Part shown: positions 1 through 7,218 of the stretch, one piece after another | How the letters are laid out: each line of letters begins with the position of its first letter | How positions within the stretch are numbered: the first letter of the stretch is position 1 | NCBI GenBank assembly: GCA_949128015.1 | Contig: CASBRC010000002.1 | Span: 1 to 12,549, forward strand | Length of the DNA stretch: 12,549 nucleotides | Direction of reading: 5' to 3' | DNA from: Synechococcales cyanobacterium PMM_0003 | Lineage (GTDB): Bacteria; Cyanobacteriota; Cyanobacteriia; Pseudanabaenales; Pseudanabaenaceae | The notes under the pieces: model-generated | The model's database searches: none | Told to the model about the DNA's origin: nothing | What the model saw: only the letters and a program-made list of their open reading frames with translations | Translations under genes and position numbers: made by a program

Positions 1-162
1 AGTTATATCCTTCAAGTAATCAAGACTCTATACGATCAGCTTGAAGCTAGAGCAATGCTACATCCTGCCGAAGGGAACTTATCTTCATCAGAAGAAACTG
101 ACTTCACTCAACCAAGTTTGCTCTTCCGTAACAGTGACGATGATACTTGCCAGTTTGTTTAA
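1..162 (+). CDS. C-terminal fragment of an unrecognised protein (5' end outside window)
   Basis: An open frame runs from base 1 to a TAA at 160-162 and gives 53 residues. The start lies upstream of the window. The visible part begins with a likely helix (SYILQVIKTLYDQLEARAM) and ends in a serine- and acid-rich tail (SSSEETDF, then NSDDDTCQFV). I recognise no domain. The last codons lie in the first copy of a tandem duplication that continues into the gap, and the stop codon abuts the sequence that forms the downstream palindrome. The reading frame is supported by being open from the edge and by ordinary codon use, but 53 codons is short evidence. Confidence 0.5.
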   Translation, partial: SYILQVIKTLYDQLEARAMLHPAEGNLSSSEETDFTQPSLLFRNSDDDTCQFV

Positions 163-228
163 CCAAATTTGAGGTGTAGCGTCCTAGTGACGACGATACT
201 TACCACCAAATTTGAGGTGTAGCGCCCT
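133..228. repeat. Tandem near-duplicate of a gene 3' end
   Basis: Copy 1 (133-185) begins AGTGACGATGATACTT and copy 2 (186-228) begins AGTGACGACGATACTT. Both continue, after a short copy-1-specific insert that holds the stop codon, into ACCAAATTTGAGGTGTAGCG. Copy 1 carries the last codons of the upstream CDS; copy 2 is non-coding. Confidence 0.75.
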
Positions 229-251
229 CGGCGCTACACCTCAAATTTGGT
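205..251. repeat. Perfect 22-bp palindrome, possible terminator
   Basis: The arms at 205-226 and 230-251 are exactly complementary over 22 bases around a CTC loop, and the core reads TAGCGCC-CTC-GGCGCTA. The right arm is followed by TTTTCAATTTT, so on the + strand it could terminate transcription of the truncated upstream gene. The left arm repeats sequence already present at 162-181, so the palindrome includes a duplicated gene-end sequence. Confidence 0.75.
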
Positions 252-280
252 TTTCAATTTTGCAATACAATGGTTATAGG

Positions 281-386
281 TAAGTAGATAGACGAAATAA
301 AACCTTAAAACCCAAAAAGCTGTGGCGCAATCGCAGCGTGCGCCACAGCTTTTTGGGTTCTGGGTTTTATTTCGCCTACCTACTTA
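281..386. repeat. Long two-tier inverted repeat, TAAGTAG...CTACTTA family
   Basis: The inner arms 309-329 and 339-359 are perfectly complementary (21 bp) around a 9-base loop, with the core GCTGTGGCGCA / TGCGCCACAGC. The outer arms 281-304 and 363-386 pair over 24 bases with two mismatches and begin and end TAAGTAG / CTACTTA. The same core and ends recur at about 8159-8237 and partly at about 8818-8896. It looks like a small non-coding cyanobacterial interspersed repeat. With the palindrome at 205-251 it fills the gap between 163 and 419, where I see no gene. Confidence 0.75.
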
Positions 387-419
387 GTCAAATCCTTAAG
401 TCATCATCCGAGTAAATTT

Positions 420-770
420 ATGTCTCTTCAAGTCTATGGCATCCCCAATTGTGGGACTTGCAAAAAAGCAATCGCTTGGTTAGAAAATCAAGGAATTGCC
501 TACGAATTTATTAATACCAAAGACTATCCGCCAACCCGAACTGCGATCGCAGAATGGGTAAATGCATTAGGAGAAAGATTAATGCGAAATACATCGGGAC
601 AATCTTATCGATCACTTGGCACTGAAAAAGATACATGGTCACATATTCAATGGATTGAAGCCTATGCTAAAGATTCAATGCTGCTAAAGCGCCCTTTATT
701 TGTCAAAGATGGCAAAGCAATTGCGATCGGATTTAGAAATCCTGAAGAAATTAAACAAAAATTAGTCTAA
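420..770 (+). CDS. ArsC/Spx/YffB-family thioredoxin-fold protein
   Basis: This 116-residue protein belongs to the ArsC/Spx/MgsR/YffB group, which has a thioredoxin-like fold. The N-terminus MSLQVYGIPNCGTCKKA carries the CxxC-type pair Cys11 and Cys14 after the first strand. Near the C-terminus, residues 88-94 (LLKRPLF) are the characteristic conserved segment with its cis-proline region, followed by IGF and a final helix. RNTSG at 56-60 fits the family's middle block. Length matches the family norm of about 110-130. True arsenate reductases, RNA-polymerase-binding Spx regulators and uncharacterised YffB-like proteins share this fold, and the sequence alone does not decide between them. No ars genes are nearby, so arsenate reduction is not supported by context. 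ATG start; no clear Shine-Dalgarno sequence. The long inverted repeat ends about 30 bases upstream. Confidence 0.85.
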   Translation: MSLQVYGIPNCGTCKKAIAWLENQGIAYEFINTKDYPPTRTAIAEWVNALGERLMRNTSGQSYRSLGTEKDTWSHIQWIEAYAKDSMLLKRPLFVKDGKAIAIGFRNPEEIKQKLV

Positions 771-868
771 ATGTGATCGCGAATTTTGCACGCTTTCATT
801 CTAAAGAGTGATAGTAATATCTAATTCTTCTGAAGTATATTGAGTTAACTAATTCATCACCTAAAAAT

Positions 869-1087
869 ATGAGCCAAAGACTAAAGCGATGGGAATCCCC
901 ACGCAATGAAGGTCGGAATGACAAAGGCAAAGGCGGCTCGGCACGTCAACGCCAAAAGAAAAAGCAATTACAAATGCTTCGTAAGAAGCTAAAAGATGGA
1001 ATTAACATCAAACAAAAAAGAGATGGCGCTAGCGCCATCTCTTTTTTATATAAAGCATCGCGAAGCGATGCTTTTTTTAATGCGTAA
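869..1087 (+). CDS. Small, very basic hypothetical protein running through two hairpins
   Basis: The ORF has 72 codons from ATG. Residues 1-48 are strongly basic and hydrophilic (RLKRWESPRNEG, then RQRQKKKQLQ and LRKKLKDG) and look like a genuine small protein, perhaps nucleic-acid or ribosome associated, though that is only an inference from charge. From about residue 49 the frame is encoded by the palindrome 1014-1047 and then by the hairpin 1052-1074, and it stops at 1085-1087, overlapping the 3' end of the convergent VOC gene by 11 bases. The tail is therefore probably repeat-derived and not conserved. No family is recognised. A spurious ORF remains possible. Confidence 0.5.
   Translation: MSQRLKRWESPRNEGRNDKGKGGSARQRQKKKQLQMLRKKLKDGINIKQKRDGASAISFLYKASRSDAFFNA
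1014..1047. repeat. Perfect 34-bp palindrome, possible terminator
   Basis: The sequence is self-complementary without an obligatory loop: A6-GAGATGGC, a central GCTAGC, then GCCATCTC-T6. The flanking A6 and T6 runs would make it work as an intrinsic terminator in both directions. It lies inside the 3' part of the small basic ORF. Confidence 0.75.
1052..1074. terminator. Bidirectional hairpin terminator between convergent genes
   Basis: The arms AAAGCATCGC (1052-1061) and GCGATGCTTT (1065-1074) pair perfectly around GAA and are followed by TTTT on the + strand. It sits two bases before the stop of the minus-strand VOC gene. Its CGC-GAA-GCG core recurs at 9616-9650. Confidence 0.7.
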
Positions 1088-1538
1088 CCACAGAAACTTG
1101 TTGAGCAAAGTCCGCATCGCCAACTTCATTAAAATCAGTCTCACCGAAAATCGCATTTTCAAACTTGTAATGTTTGAACTCCAAAATATTGCCTGAACTA
1201 TCCGCCAAGAAAAAAGTGCGATGCTCTAAAGGCGTATCCACAAAGCGAACTTTGGGCTTTTGATAAAACTTAAGACGCTTATCATGGACTTTCTCTAATA
1301 AAGCCATCCAGTTATTTTCGGAATAAAAAACTAATCCGAAATGGCGCGGATAAATGCCATGTTGAGAACCGAGGCTCTCCTTAGTAACGTGAGCTACCAA
1401 CTGGTGACCGTACAAACTCATGATCATTGAGTCACTTGACTCTCGTCCTGCCAGACAACCCAAACCATCAATATAAAAAGCTTTAGTACTTGGAATATCA
1501 TTGACTGGAAATGCGAGATGAAAGAGGATCTTGGTCAT
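1077..1538 (-). CDS. VOC-superfamily (glyoxalase/dioxygenase-fold) protein
   Basis: This 153-residue protein begins MTKILFHLAFPVNDI with paired beta-alpha-beta-beta-beta modules typical of the vicinal oxygen chelate fold. His7 (FHLAFPV), His66 (PRHFGLVF) and Glu120 (GNILEFKHY) fall at the usual metal-ligand positions, so metal binding is likely. The segment DSSGNILEFKHY at about 113-124 is the family's C-terminal signature. Substrate is not predictable; members include glyoxalase-like, dioxygenase and resistance proteins. Its ATG overlaps the purF stop in an ATGA junction, so the two are probably co-transcribed and translationally coupled. Purine synthesis does not obviously need a VOC enzyme, so I do not infer a role in it. 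A hairpin terminator follows the stop. Confidence 0.85.
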   Translation of the reverse strand: MTKILFHLAFPVNDIPSTKAFYIDGLGCLAGRESSDSMIMSLYGHQLVAHVTKESLGSQHGIYPRHFGLVFYSENNWMALLEKVHDKRLKFYQKPKVRFVDTPLEHRTFFLADSSGNILEFKHYKFENAIFGETDFNEVGDADFAQQVSVVTH

Positions 1539-3052
1539 AGTGCAGTACTTTCTAGCATAAGTTTGGTGCGCTTGAGCTTATCAGGAACTTCAATCGGATA
1601 TTTTCCTGTAAAACAAGCCGTGCAAAAATGCGTGGTATCAATATGTGTCGCTTTTAACATTGCGTCGTGAGTAAGATACGCAAGCGTATCAACCTCAATT
1701 TGTTTTGCGATCGCATCGACAGACTCATGGGAGGCAATCAAATTATCTTGCGAGTCCGTATCAATACCATAAAAACATGGGTGAGTGACAGGCGGCGAAG
1801 AAATACGCATATGTACTTCAGTCGCACCAGCCTCACGCAATGCTCTTACTATTTTACGACTCGTAGTTCCCCTTACGATCGAATCATCGATCACAATTAC
1901 GCGCTTACCTTGCAAAACATCCTTAAGTGGATTCAACTTCATCTTGATGCCAGATTCGCGCATCGCTTGAGTTGGCTGAATAAAAGTACGTCCCACATAA
2001 CGATTTTTAATCAATCCCTCTGCGTAAGGAATGCCTGACTCGCGTGAAAACCCAATCGCCGCAGGAATGCCCGAATCAGGTACACCGATCACAATGTCGG
2101 CATCAATCGGACTTTCTTTAGCCAGCTCACTACCGATACGCATTCTATAGGTATAAAGACTTTCATCATGCATGACACTATCGGGTCTGGCAAAATAGAT
2201 CATCTCAAATACACAAAGCTTCGGTTTCGACTCTTCCCATTGCAAAGATTGAATCCCATTTTCGATCGTGATGATCACGAGTTCGCCTGGAAGTACCTCG
2301 CGTACATACTCAGCACCAATAATGTCTAGCCCACAGGTTTCTGATGCCAAAACATAGGAGCCATCGGTTGTTTTACCAATCACCAAAGGACGAACACCAT
2401 AGGCATCTCGCGCACCTGCGATCGCATTAGGCATCGCCATCACCAAACTAAAAGCACCATGACATCGCCGCAAAGCCGTAACGATCGCAGCTTGCCAATC
2501 TTGACCTTCATCCACAGCTTCCGAAACTGCAAAAGCAATCCCTTCAGAATCAGTAGTTGATTCAAGTGCATGCCCTTGAGCCGATAGTTCGCCGCGCAAC
2601 TCGGTGGCATTAACTAAGTTGCCATTATGAGCCAGCGAGAAATCGCCTAGTCGGGTATTTACCACAATTGGCTGAGCATTACAAACCTTGCTCGAACCTG
2701 TAGTCGAATAGCGATTATGCCCGATCGCTAAAGATCCTTTGAGACTAGAAAGAATTGTTTCGTTGAAAACTTGGGATACTAAACCCATAGCCTTATAGGT
2801 ATTGGTTGTACCACGATCATCATAGACAGTGATACCTGCTGACTCCTGACCGCGATGTTGTAAGGCATACAATCCAAAATATACTAGCTTCGCAACATCC
2901 CCCTCTGCGGCTAGCACTCCAAAAACGCCACAAGCTTCCTGTGGCTTGTCAGACTCAATGTCATCATCTATATCGTGAAGATTGCTAGGTTTCATCAGGT
3001 CTTTAGGTATCTCATCAGCAAGAACAGAATGGTCAGAATGGTCTGGCAACAT
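1535..3052 (-). CDS. purF: Amidophosphoribosyltransferase (Fe-S type)
   Basis: PurF catalyses the committed step of purine synthesis: PRPP plus glutamine gives phosphoribosylamine. From the ATG at 3052 it has 505 residues. An N-terminal propeptide precedes ACGVFG, whose Cys41 becomes the catalytic N-terminal nucleophile after processing. HNRYSTTG (about 112-119) and AHNGNL (about 141-146) complete the Ntn glutaminase domain. The phosphoribosyltransferase domain carries VIVIDDSIVRGTTS (385-398), the PRPP site. Cys280, Cys426, Cys477 and Cys480 match the four ligands of the [4Fe-4S] cluster of Bacillus-type PurF. The frame is open upstream to a TTG at 3136, which has AGGA at good spacing and would add 28 residues. 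I prefer the ATG because MLPDHS resembles the start I recall in other cyanobacterial PurFs. The VOC gene overlaps its stop by 4 bases. Confidence 0.93.
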   Translation of the reverse strand: MLPDHSDHSVLADEIPKDLMKPSNLHDIDDDIESDKPQEACGVFGVLAAEGDVAKLVYFGLYALQHRGQESAGITVYDDRGTTNTYKAMGLVSQVFNETILSSLKGSLAIGHNRYSTTGSSKVCNAQPIVVNTRLGDFSLAHNGNLVNATELRGELSAQGHALESTTDSEGIAFAVSEAVDEGQDWQAAIVTALRRCHGAFSLVMAMPNAIAGARDAYGVRPLVIGKTTDGSYVLASETCGLDIIGAEYVREVLPGELVIITIENGIQSLQWEESKPKLCVFEMIYFARPDSVMHDESLYTYRMRIGSELAKESPIDADIVIGVPDSGIPAAIGFSRESGIPYAEGLIKNRYVGRTFIQPTQAMRESGIKMKLNPLKDVLQGKRVIVIDDSIVRGTTSRKIVRALREAGATEVHMRISSPPVTHPCFYGIDTDSQDNLIASHESVDAIAKQIEVDTLAYLTHDAMLKATHIDTTHFCTACFTGKYPIEVPDKLKRTKLMLESTAL

Positions 3053-3168
3053 AGCAGTTATACGCAATACATTAGGTTGGGTAGAAGAGAAAAGCCCCTC
3101 CTTAGATCGTACCAGTGTTAAGCATTTCTTAACCAAAATTCATCCTAAAAGCTAGCAATTCCCATTAT

Positions 3169-3224
3169 CAATACTGATTTTTTAAAAGAGCCGCCATAGG
3201 CAACTCTTTTAAAAATCAGTATTG
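3169..3224. repeat. Imperfect inverted repeat in the purF-glpX divergent gap
   Basis: The arms 3169-3190 and 3204-3224 (CAATACTGATTTTT...AAAAATCAGTATTG, with TAAAAGAG/CTCTTTTA inside) pair with one bulged T. The inner GAGCCGCC/GGCAACTC adds pairs with two mismatches around ATA. It lies 116 bases upstream of the chosen purF ATG. It could be a repeat or part of the purF leader. Confidence 0.6.
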
Positions 3225-3436
3225 GGGTTTGCATACATATAAAGAAGATTATTAAAACTTAATATGACTCATTTATCCTTCTTATAAGTTTGGGGACAGT
3301 CTGCCCTGTAAACTTAATTACGAGGTTGTGTAGTAAAGCACAACTAACTTAATTTTGTTTTCGGTTTCTAGAAAATTTTTAGAACATAACAAAAGCTTAA
3401 TAGTTATAAAATTTAGACAAGTAAGGATTCCTAAAC
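3225..3436. promoter_or_regulatory. Upstream region of glpX: dyad, weak -10 and RBS
   Basis: The divergent gap 3053-3436 has no convincing gene. Its glpX-proximal part holds a dyad GTTGTG-N8-CACAAC at 3325-3344, a possible operator or short hairpin; a TATAAA at 3405-3410 that could be a -10 element without a good -35; and AAGGA at 3423-3427, nine bases before the glpX ATG, a clear Shine-Dalgarno sequence. The regulator, if any, cannot be named. Confidence 0.35.
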
Positions 3437-4480
3437 ATGGATAGTACAATCAGCCTTGAGATTATTGAGGTCGTTGAACAGGCTGCGATCGCATCTTCTA
3501 AATGGATGGGCTTAGGCAAAAAAGACGAAGCCGATGAAGCTGCGGTTGAAGCAATGCGTGAGCGCATGAACAAAATCCATATGCGTGGACGCATCGTCAT
3601 CGGAGAAGGTGAACGTGACGAAGCGCCGATGCTATATATCGGTGAAGAAGTTGGCATCTGCACACAGGCAAACGCTGCTGAGTTCTGCACCATCGAAGAA
3701 TTACAAGAAATTGACATTGCTGTTGATCCTTGCGAAGGTACTAACCTCGTTGCTTATGGTCAAAATGGCTCTATGGCGGTTTTAGCAATTTCTGAGCGTG
3801 GCGGTTTGTTCCAAGCTCCCGATTTTTATATGGACAAATTAGCTGCGCCCCCTGCTGCCAAGGGACATGTCGATATCCGCAAAACACCTACCGAAAATCT
3901 TAAAATTCTTTCGGAATGTCTAGATCGCTCGATCGAAGAGTTGGTCGTCGTAGTCATGGATCGTCCTCGTCACAAAGGCTTGATTTCAGAAATTCGTGCT
4001 GCTGGCGCTCGCGTACGTTTGATCAGTGATGGTGACGTATCGGCTGCAATCTGTTGTGGTTTTGCTGGTACAAATATCCATGCGTTGATGGGTATCGGTG
4101 CTGCACCTGAAGGCGTAATTTCGGCGGCAGCCATGCGTTGCTTAGGTGGACATTTCCAAGGTCGTCTAGTTTATGATCCTGCCGAAGTTAATACCCCTGA
4201 AAGCGCTAAGTGGACTCGCGAAGGTAACTTGGCTCGTCTCAAGGAAATGGGTATCGAAGATGGCGATCGCGTTTATGACGCTAACGAATTGGCTTGTGGT
4301 AAAAATGTATTGTTTGCTGGTTGTGGTATCACTCCAGGTACTTTGATGGAAGGCGTTCGCTTCTTTGGCGGCGGTTGCCGTACTCAGTCCTTGGTCATCT
4401 CCACTCAATCTAGGACTGCTCGTTTCGTTGACACTATTCACTTGACTGGTGACAGCCCTAAAGTTATTAACTTGCGTTAA
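3437..4480 (+). CDS. glpX: Class II fructose-1,6-bisphosphatase / sedoheptulose-1,7-bisphosphatase
   Basis: This 347-residue GlpX-family phosphatase is, in cyanobacteria, usually the dual F/SBPase of the Calvin cycle: it dephosphorylates fructose-1,6-bisphosphate and sedoheptulose-1,7-bisphosphate in the cytosol. Visible blocks are [15 protein letters not shown] (51-65, with the metal-binding Glu57), DPCEGTN (97-103), the ISDGD loop (196-200) and GAAPEGV (221-227). Cys75 and Cys99 sit at the numbers I recall for the redox disulfide of the Synechocystis enzyme, with Cys84 between, so light/thioredoxin control is plausible. The start is supported by AAGGA nine bases upstream and by full length. 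It is divergent from purF. A large palindromic repeat follows. Confidence 0.94.
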   Translation: MDSTISLEIIEVVEQAAIASSKWMGLGKKDEADEAAVEAMRERMNKIHMRGRIVIGEGERDEAPMLYIGEEVGICTQANAAEFCTIEELQEIDIAVDPCEGTNLVAYGQNGSMAVLAISERGGLFQAPDFYMDKLAAPPAAKGHVDIRKTPTENLKILSECLDRSIEELVVVVMDRPRHKGLISEIRAAGARVRLISDGDVSAAICCGFAGTNIHALMGIGAAPEGVISAAAMRCLGGHFQGRLVYDPAEVNTPESAKWTREGNLARLKEMGIEDGDRVYDANELACGKNVLFAGCGITPGTLMEGVRFFGGGCRTQSLVISTQSRTARFVDTIHLTGDSPKVINLR

Positions 4481-4482
4481 GA

Positions 4483-4591
4483 AATAACCTCACCCCCCAG
4501 CCCCCTCTCCTTGCAAAGGAAAGGGGGAGCAATATCTTTCTTTCTTGTTCCCCTCTCCTTGTAAAGGAGAGGGGCTAGGGGTGAGGTTATT
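4483..4591. repeat. Large three-arm inverted repeat (CCTCACCCCC / GGGGTGAGG family)
   Basis: The outer arms (AATAACCTCACCCC at 4483 onward, and GGGGTGAGGTTATT ending at 4591) pair with a small indel. Between them are two further hairpins: 4501-4512 with 4516-4527 (one mismatch, loop GCA) and 4550-4560 with 4564-4574 (perfect, loop GTA). The whole could fold as a three-way junction. C-rich repeats of this appearance are common in cyanobacterial intergenic DNA. It starts two bases after the glpX stop. Confidence 0.75.
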
Positions 4592-4606
4592 CTTCATTTA
4601 TAGTTA

Positions 4607-4641
4607 AAAAGAGAGGAGACACTTCGTGTCTCCTCTCTTTT
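4607..4641 (+). terminator. Perfect 16-bp hairpin with T-run, likely terminator
   Basis: The arms AAAAGAGAGGAGACAC (4607-4622) and GTGTCTCCTCTCTTTT (4626-4641) pair perfectly around TTC, and the right arm ends in four Ts. It would end glpX transcripts. The rest of the gap to hemA (4642-4758) holds no gene; GATAAT near 4715 is a weak -10 candidate for hemA. Confidence 0.65.
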
Positions 4642-4758
4642 AGTTATTAAGGAAAGTTAAGGAGTAATAAGTACCTACTACACTGGTAGCTATCACCTGA
4701 TAAGCTCTTCCCATAAGATAATTATTTCTAGTCCTAAATTAAGAAACGCATTTACGAT

Positions 4759-6060
4759 ATGAATATTGCAGTTGTTGGCTTGAGTCATAAAACGGCGACT
4801 GTGGAAGTACGGGAAAAGTTGAGTATTCCTGAAGATCGTATGGAAGCTGCGATCGCTCAACTAATGAGCTATCCGAATATCGAAGAAGCCGCCATTTTAA
4901 GTACTTGTAACCGCCTAGAGTTATATGTAGTCACTAGCGAATCCGAAGGTGGTATTCGCGAAATTATGCAGTTTCTTGCGGAATTTAGCCAACTACCTCT
5001 ACAGTTTCTCCGTCGCTATCTGTTTATTCTGCTCCGTCAAGACGCTGTGACTCACTTGATGCGCGTGGCATCAGGCTTAGATAGTCTCGTGCTTGGTGAA
5101 GGTCAAATTCTCGCTCAGGTCAAAAACACCCACCGTATCGCCCAGCAACATAATGGCGCAGGGCGAATTCTTAACCAACTTTTTAAACAATCTTTGTCGG
5201 CAGGTAAGCGGGTGCGGACTGAAACTGAAATTGGCACGGGTGCTGTGTCAATTAGTTCGGCAGCAGTTGAGCTTGCTCAAATGAAGCTAAAAAATCTTGC
5301 GGATAAGCACACCACAATTGTCGGTGCTGGTAAGATGTCTCGCTTGTTAGTTAAGCATCTAATCTCCAAAGGAGCGCAAAAAATTGCGATCGTCAATCGA
5401 TCGCAAGATCGTGCGGCAGCCATGCTTAAAGAATTTGAAACTAGCGATGCCCAGTTTGATATTCGTCCGCTCGATCAAATGTTGGATTGTGTAGCAGTTT
5501 CTGATCTTGTGTTTACGAGTACCGCTTCGACAGAAGTGATTCTCAGTCGCAAAAATCTGGAAGCGATCGCATTAAATCATACTGGCTTGACCCTCGTTGA
5601 TATTTCAGTACCTCGCAACATCAGTTCTGACGTGAATGAGTTGCCAAATACCAAAGCCTACAATGTTGACGATCTGCAAGCAGTGGTAGCTGTGAACCAA
5701 GAAAGCCGTCGTCAAATGGCGATGCAAGCTGAAGTTCTGCTCGAAGGTTGTGTGGCGGAATTTGATAGTTGGTGGCGATCGCTGGAGACTGTCCCCACGA
5801 TCAGCAAGCTGCGTCAAAAAATGGAAATCATCCGCGAACAGGAAATGGAAAAAGCTCTATCTCGTCTTGGGACTGACTTTGCTGACAAGCATCAAGATGT
5901 GATCGAGAGCATGACTCGCGGCATCATCAACAAAATCTTGCACGATCCGATGGTGCAGTTACGCGCTCAACAGGACATCGAGACGCGCCGCCGTGCGATG
6001 CAAATGTTGCAAGTCCTTTTCGATCTAGATTCTCCATCTAGTCAACTTAAAGAAGGTTAA
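4759..6060 (+). CDS. hemA: Glutamyl-tRNA reductase
   Basis: HemA reduces glutamyl-tRNA(Glu) to glutamate-1-semialdehyde with NADPH, the first committed step of the C5 route to haem, chlorophyll and bilins. The 433-residue length is typical. The catalytic domain begins [20 protein letters not shown] and has the nucleophilic Cys50 in [26 protein letters not shown] (104-120) is a highly conserved block. The NADPH-binding domain starts around residue 168, with GAGKMS at 189-194. The helical C-terminal dimerisation region runs from about 330 to the end. The N-terminus fits the family exactly, so the ATG is secure despite no obvious Shine-Dalgarno sequence. A hairpin terminator follows two bases after the stop. 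Confidence 0.96.
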   Translation: MNIAVVGLSHKTATVEVREKLSIPEDRMEAAIAQLMSYPNIEEAAILSTCNRLELYVVTSESEGGIREIMQFLAEFSQLPLQFLRRYLFILLRQDAVTHLMRVASGLDSLVLGEGQILAQVKNTHRIAQQHNGAGRILNQLFKQSLSAGKRVRTETEIGTGAVSISSAAVELAQMKLKNLADKHTTIVGAGKMSRLLVKHLISKGAQKIAIVNRSQDRAAAMLKEFETSDAQFDIRPLDQMLDCVAVSDLVFTSTASTEVILSRKNLEAIALNHTGLTLVDISVPRNISSDVNELPNTKAYNVDDLQAVVAVNQESRRQMAMQAEVLLEGCVAEFDSWWRSLETVPTISKLRQKMEIIREQEMEKALSRLGTDFADKHQDVIESMTRGIINKILHDPMVQLRAQQDIETRRRAMQMLQVLFDLDSPSSQLKEG

Positions 6061-6062
6061 AC

Positions 6063-6090
6063 AAAAAAGCCGCCAACTGGCGGCTTTTTT
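6063..6090. terminator. Bidirectional intrinsic terminator (hemA / TrpD-like gene)
   Basis: AAAAAAGCCGCC (6063-6074) pairs with GGCGGCTTTTTT (6079-6090) around AACT. The A-run and T-run give a proper terminator on both strands, between two convergent genes. Confidence 0.88.
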
Positions 6091-6096
6091 ATTATT

Positions 6097-7131
6097 TTAT
6101 TGAGAATATAGCAAATTTTCAAATTTTTGCAGCGCCGCGCCACTACTGATGATTTCCTGAGCATGAGCGATCGCAGCAGGTATCTCTTCATGCATTCCAT
6201 AGAGCCAGAGATAAAATCCACAGTTCCATAATACGGAGTTGAGATATTCTGAAGGTTCGGCTTTGAGCGCAGAAATAATTTTTATTGCCATCTCAGAAGC
6301 ATTTGCGATCGCAGGATCTTCGGAGCTAAATCCATAGTTCCTTGCCGATAAGGTCAAGCGCTCAAAGCGATCACCATGATTAAGCCCGATGATCACTGTA
6401 CGCGATCGGGGTAAATCCACACTGCCTTCCCAACCTTTGACCGTTGCAAATTCAGTAAGGCAGTGTTGAGCGAAAGCTTCGCGAATATTGCTTTCGGTAG
6501 GCGGATGTACAAATCCTGACACGATAAATTGGTTGCCTTGATAGGGTGACCACATTAGCTCAAGCGTGGCAAAGGGTGGACGCTTGCCGATTTGATCACG
6601 ATAGGGAACCAAACTTTGAGCGAGAGGAAAATGTTTCGGTAAGTAGACAAAACCAAGATTTTGCGTTTCTAAATTTTGCTGTACTTGCTCAATGCTCAAA
6701 TCTTGCCAATTTAAACCTAATGCTTGCCAAATTTCCATAAAAGGCAATCCTTCTTTAGTTGGCATCCGATCGCCACCATGCATCAAAATAGGAATACCCG
6801 CCGCCGCTAAAACGATCGCCGTCACGGGGCTAACTGGAGCAGTCTTCGATCTGCCATCGTAGGGTGAGCCTAGTACAAGCACCTGTTTGCCAGAAGCGAT
6901 CGGTGCAACCTTTGCGCCCAAAAGCTTATAAGCATCAAGCATTCCTGCTAATTCTTCACTAGTCGGACGCTTAATCCGATGGGCGATCATAAATGCGCCG
7001 ATCTGAGCAGGAGTCGCCACTCCTTGCAACATCATGATGGTGGCAGTCTCTGACTCTTGGCGCGTCAAGCTTTTGCTGGTATGTGTACCGCTACCAACTT
7101 TACGCAAAAATTCGCGAAATTCTTTACTCAT
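6097..7131 (-). CDS. TrpD-fold (anthranilate phosphoribosyltransferase-like) protein, atypical active site
   Basis: This 344-residue protein has the nucleoside phosphorylase-type architecture of the TrpD family: a helical N-terminal part (IGAFMIAHRIKRPTSEELAGML, residues 44-65) followed by an alpha/beta domain. The glycine-rich PRPP loop of real TrpD (GTGGD...) is replaced by VLGSPYDGRSKTAP at about 86-99, and the KHGNR-type block reads MHGGDRMPTKEG (117-128). The TrpD acidic pair near the end of the sheet is not evident in KGWEGSVDLPRSR. It is therefore probably not the tryptophan-pathway enzyme but a paralogue, comparable to the TrpD2/YbiB group, which as I recall includes nucleic-acid-binding proteins. 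No trp genes are nearby. It lies 81 bases downstream of a LysR gene on the same strand. Confidence 0.8.
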   Translation of the reverse strand: MSKEFREFLRKVGSGTHTSKSLTRQESETATIMMLQGVATPAQIGAFMIAHRIKRPTSEELAGMLDAYKLLGAKVAPIASGKQVLVLGSPYDGRSKTAPVSPVTAIVLAAAGIPILMHGGDRMPTKEGLPFMEIWQALGLNWQDLSIEQVQQNLETQNLGFVYLPKHFPLAQSLVPYRDQIGKRPPFATLELMWSPYQGNQFIVSGFVHPPTESNIREAFAQHCLTEFATVKGWEGSVDLPRSRTVIIGLNHGDRFERLTLSARNYGFSSEDPAIANASEMAIKIISALKAEPSEYLNSVLWNCGFYLWLYGMHEEIPAAIAHAQEIISSGAALQKFENLLYSQ

Positions 7132-7175
7132 TACTCTACGGGTGAATTTAATGCAAAAGTCGGTTAGATGTTGAA

Positions 7176-7218
7176 TTATAGCCTAGAAACTAGATTCGCT
7201 CTCCTTCCTAGGCTATAA
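7176..7218. repeat. 11-bp inverted repeat spanning the LysR stop codon
   Basis: TTATAGCCTAG (7176-7186) and CTAGGCTATAA (7208-7218) pair perfectly around a 21-base loop. The LysR stop (7213-7215) lies in one arm. It could be a weak terminator or attenuator between the LysR and TrpD-like genes. No T-run follows. Confidence 0.5.

Noticed and set aside
205..386. CRISPR-like repeats
   Set aside because: The repeats are inverted with tiny loops and not regularly spaced; there are no spacers and no cas genes.
420..770. Calling the first full gene arsC (arsenate reductase)
   Set aside because: The CxxC-type pair and lack of ars neighbours leave Spx- and YffB-like roles equally possible.
996..1196. 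A 66-codon + strand frame overlapping the small basic ORF and the VOC gene
   Set aside because: It is made of repeat sequence and antisense VOC coding sequence, and resembles no family.
3300..3330. Possible RpaB HLR1 or NtcA-type site upstream of glpX (TGTAAAC and nearby TTAC)
   Set aside because: Only one half-site fits; the second half and its spacing do not match either consensus.
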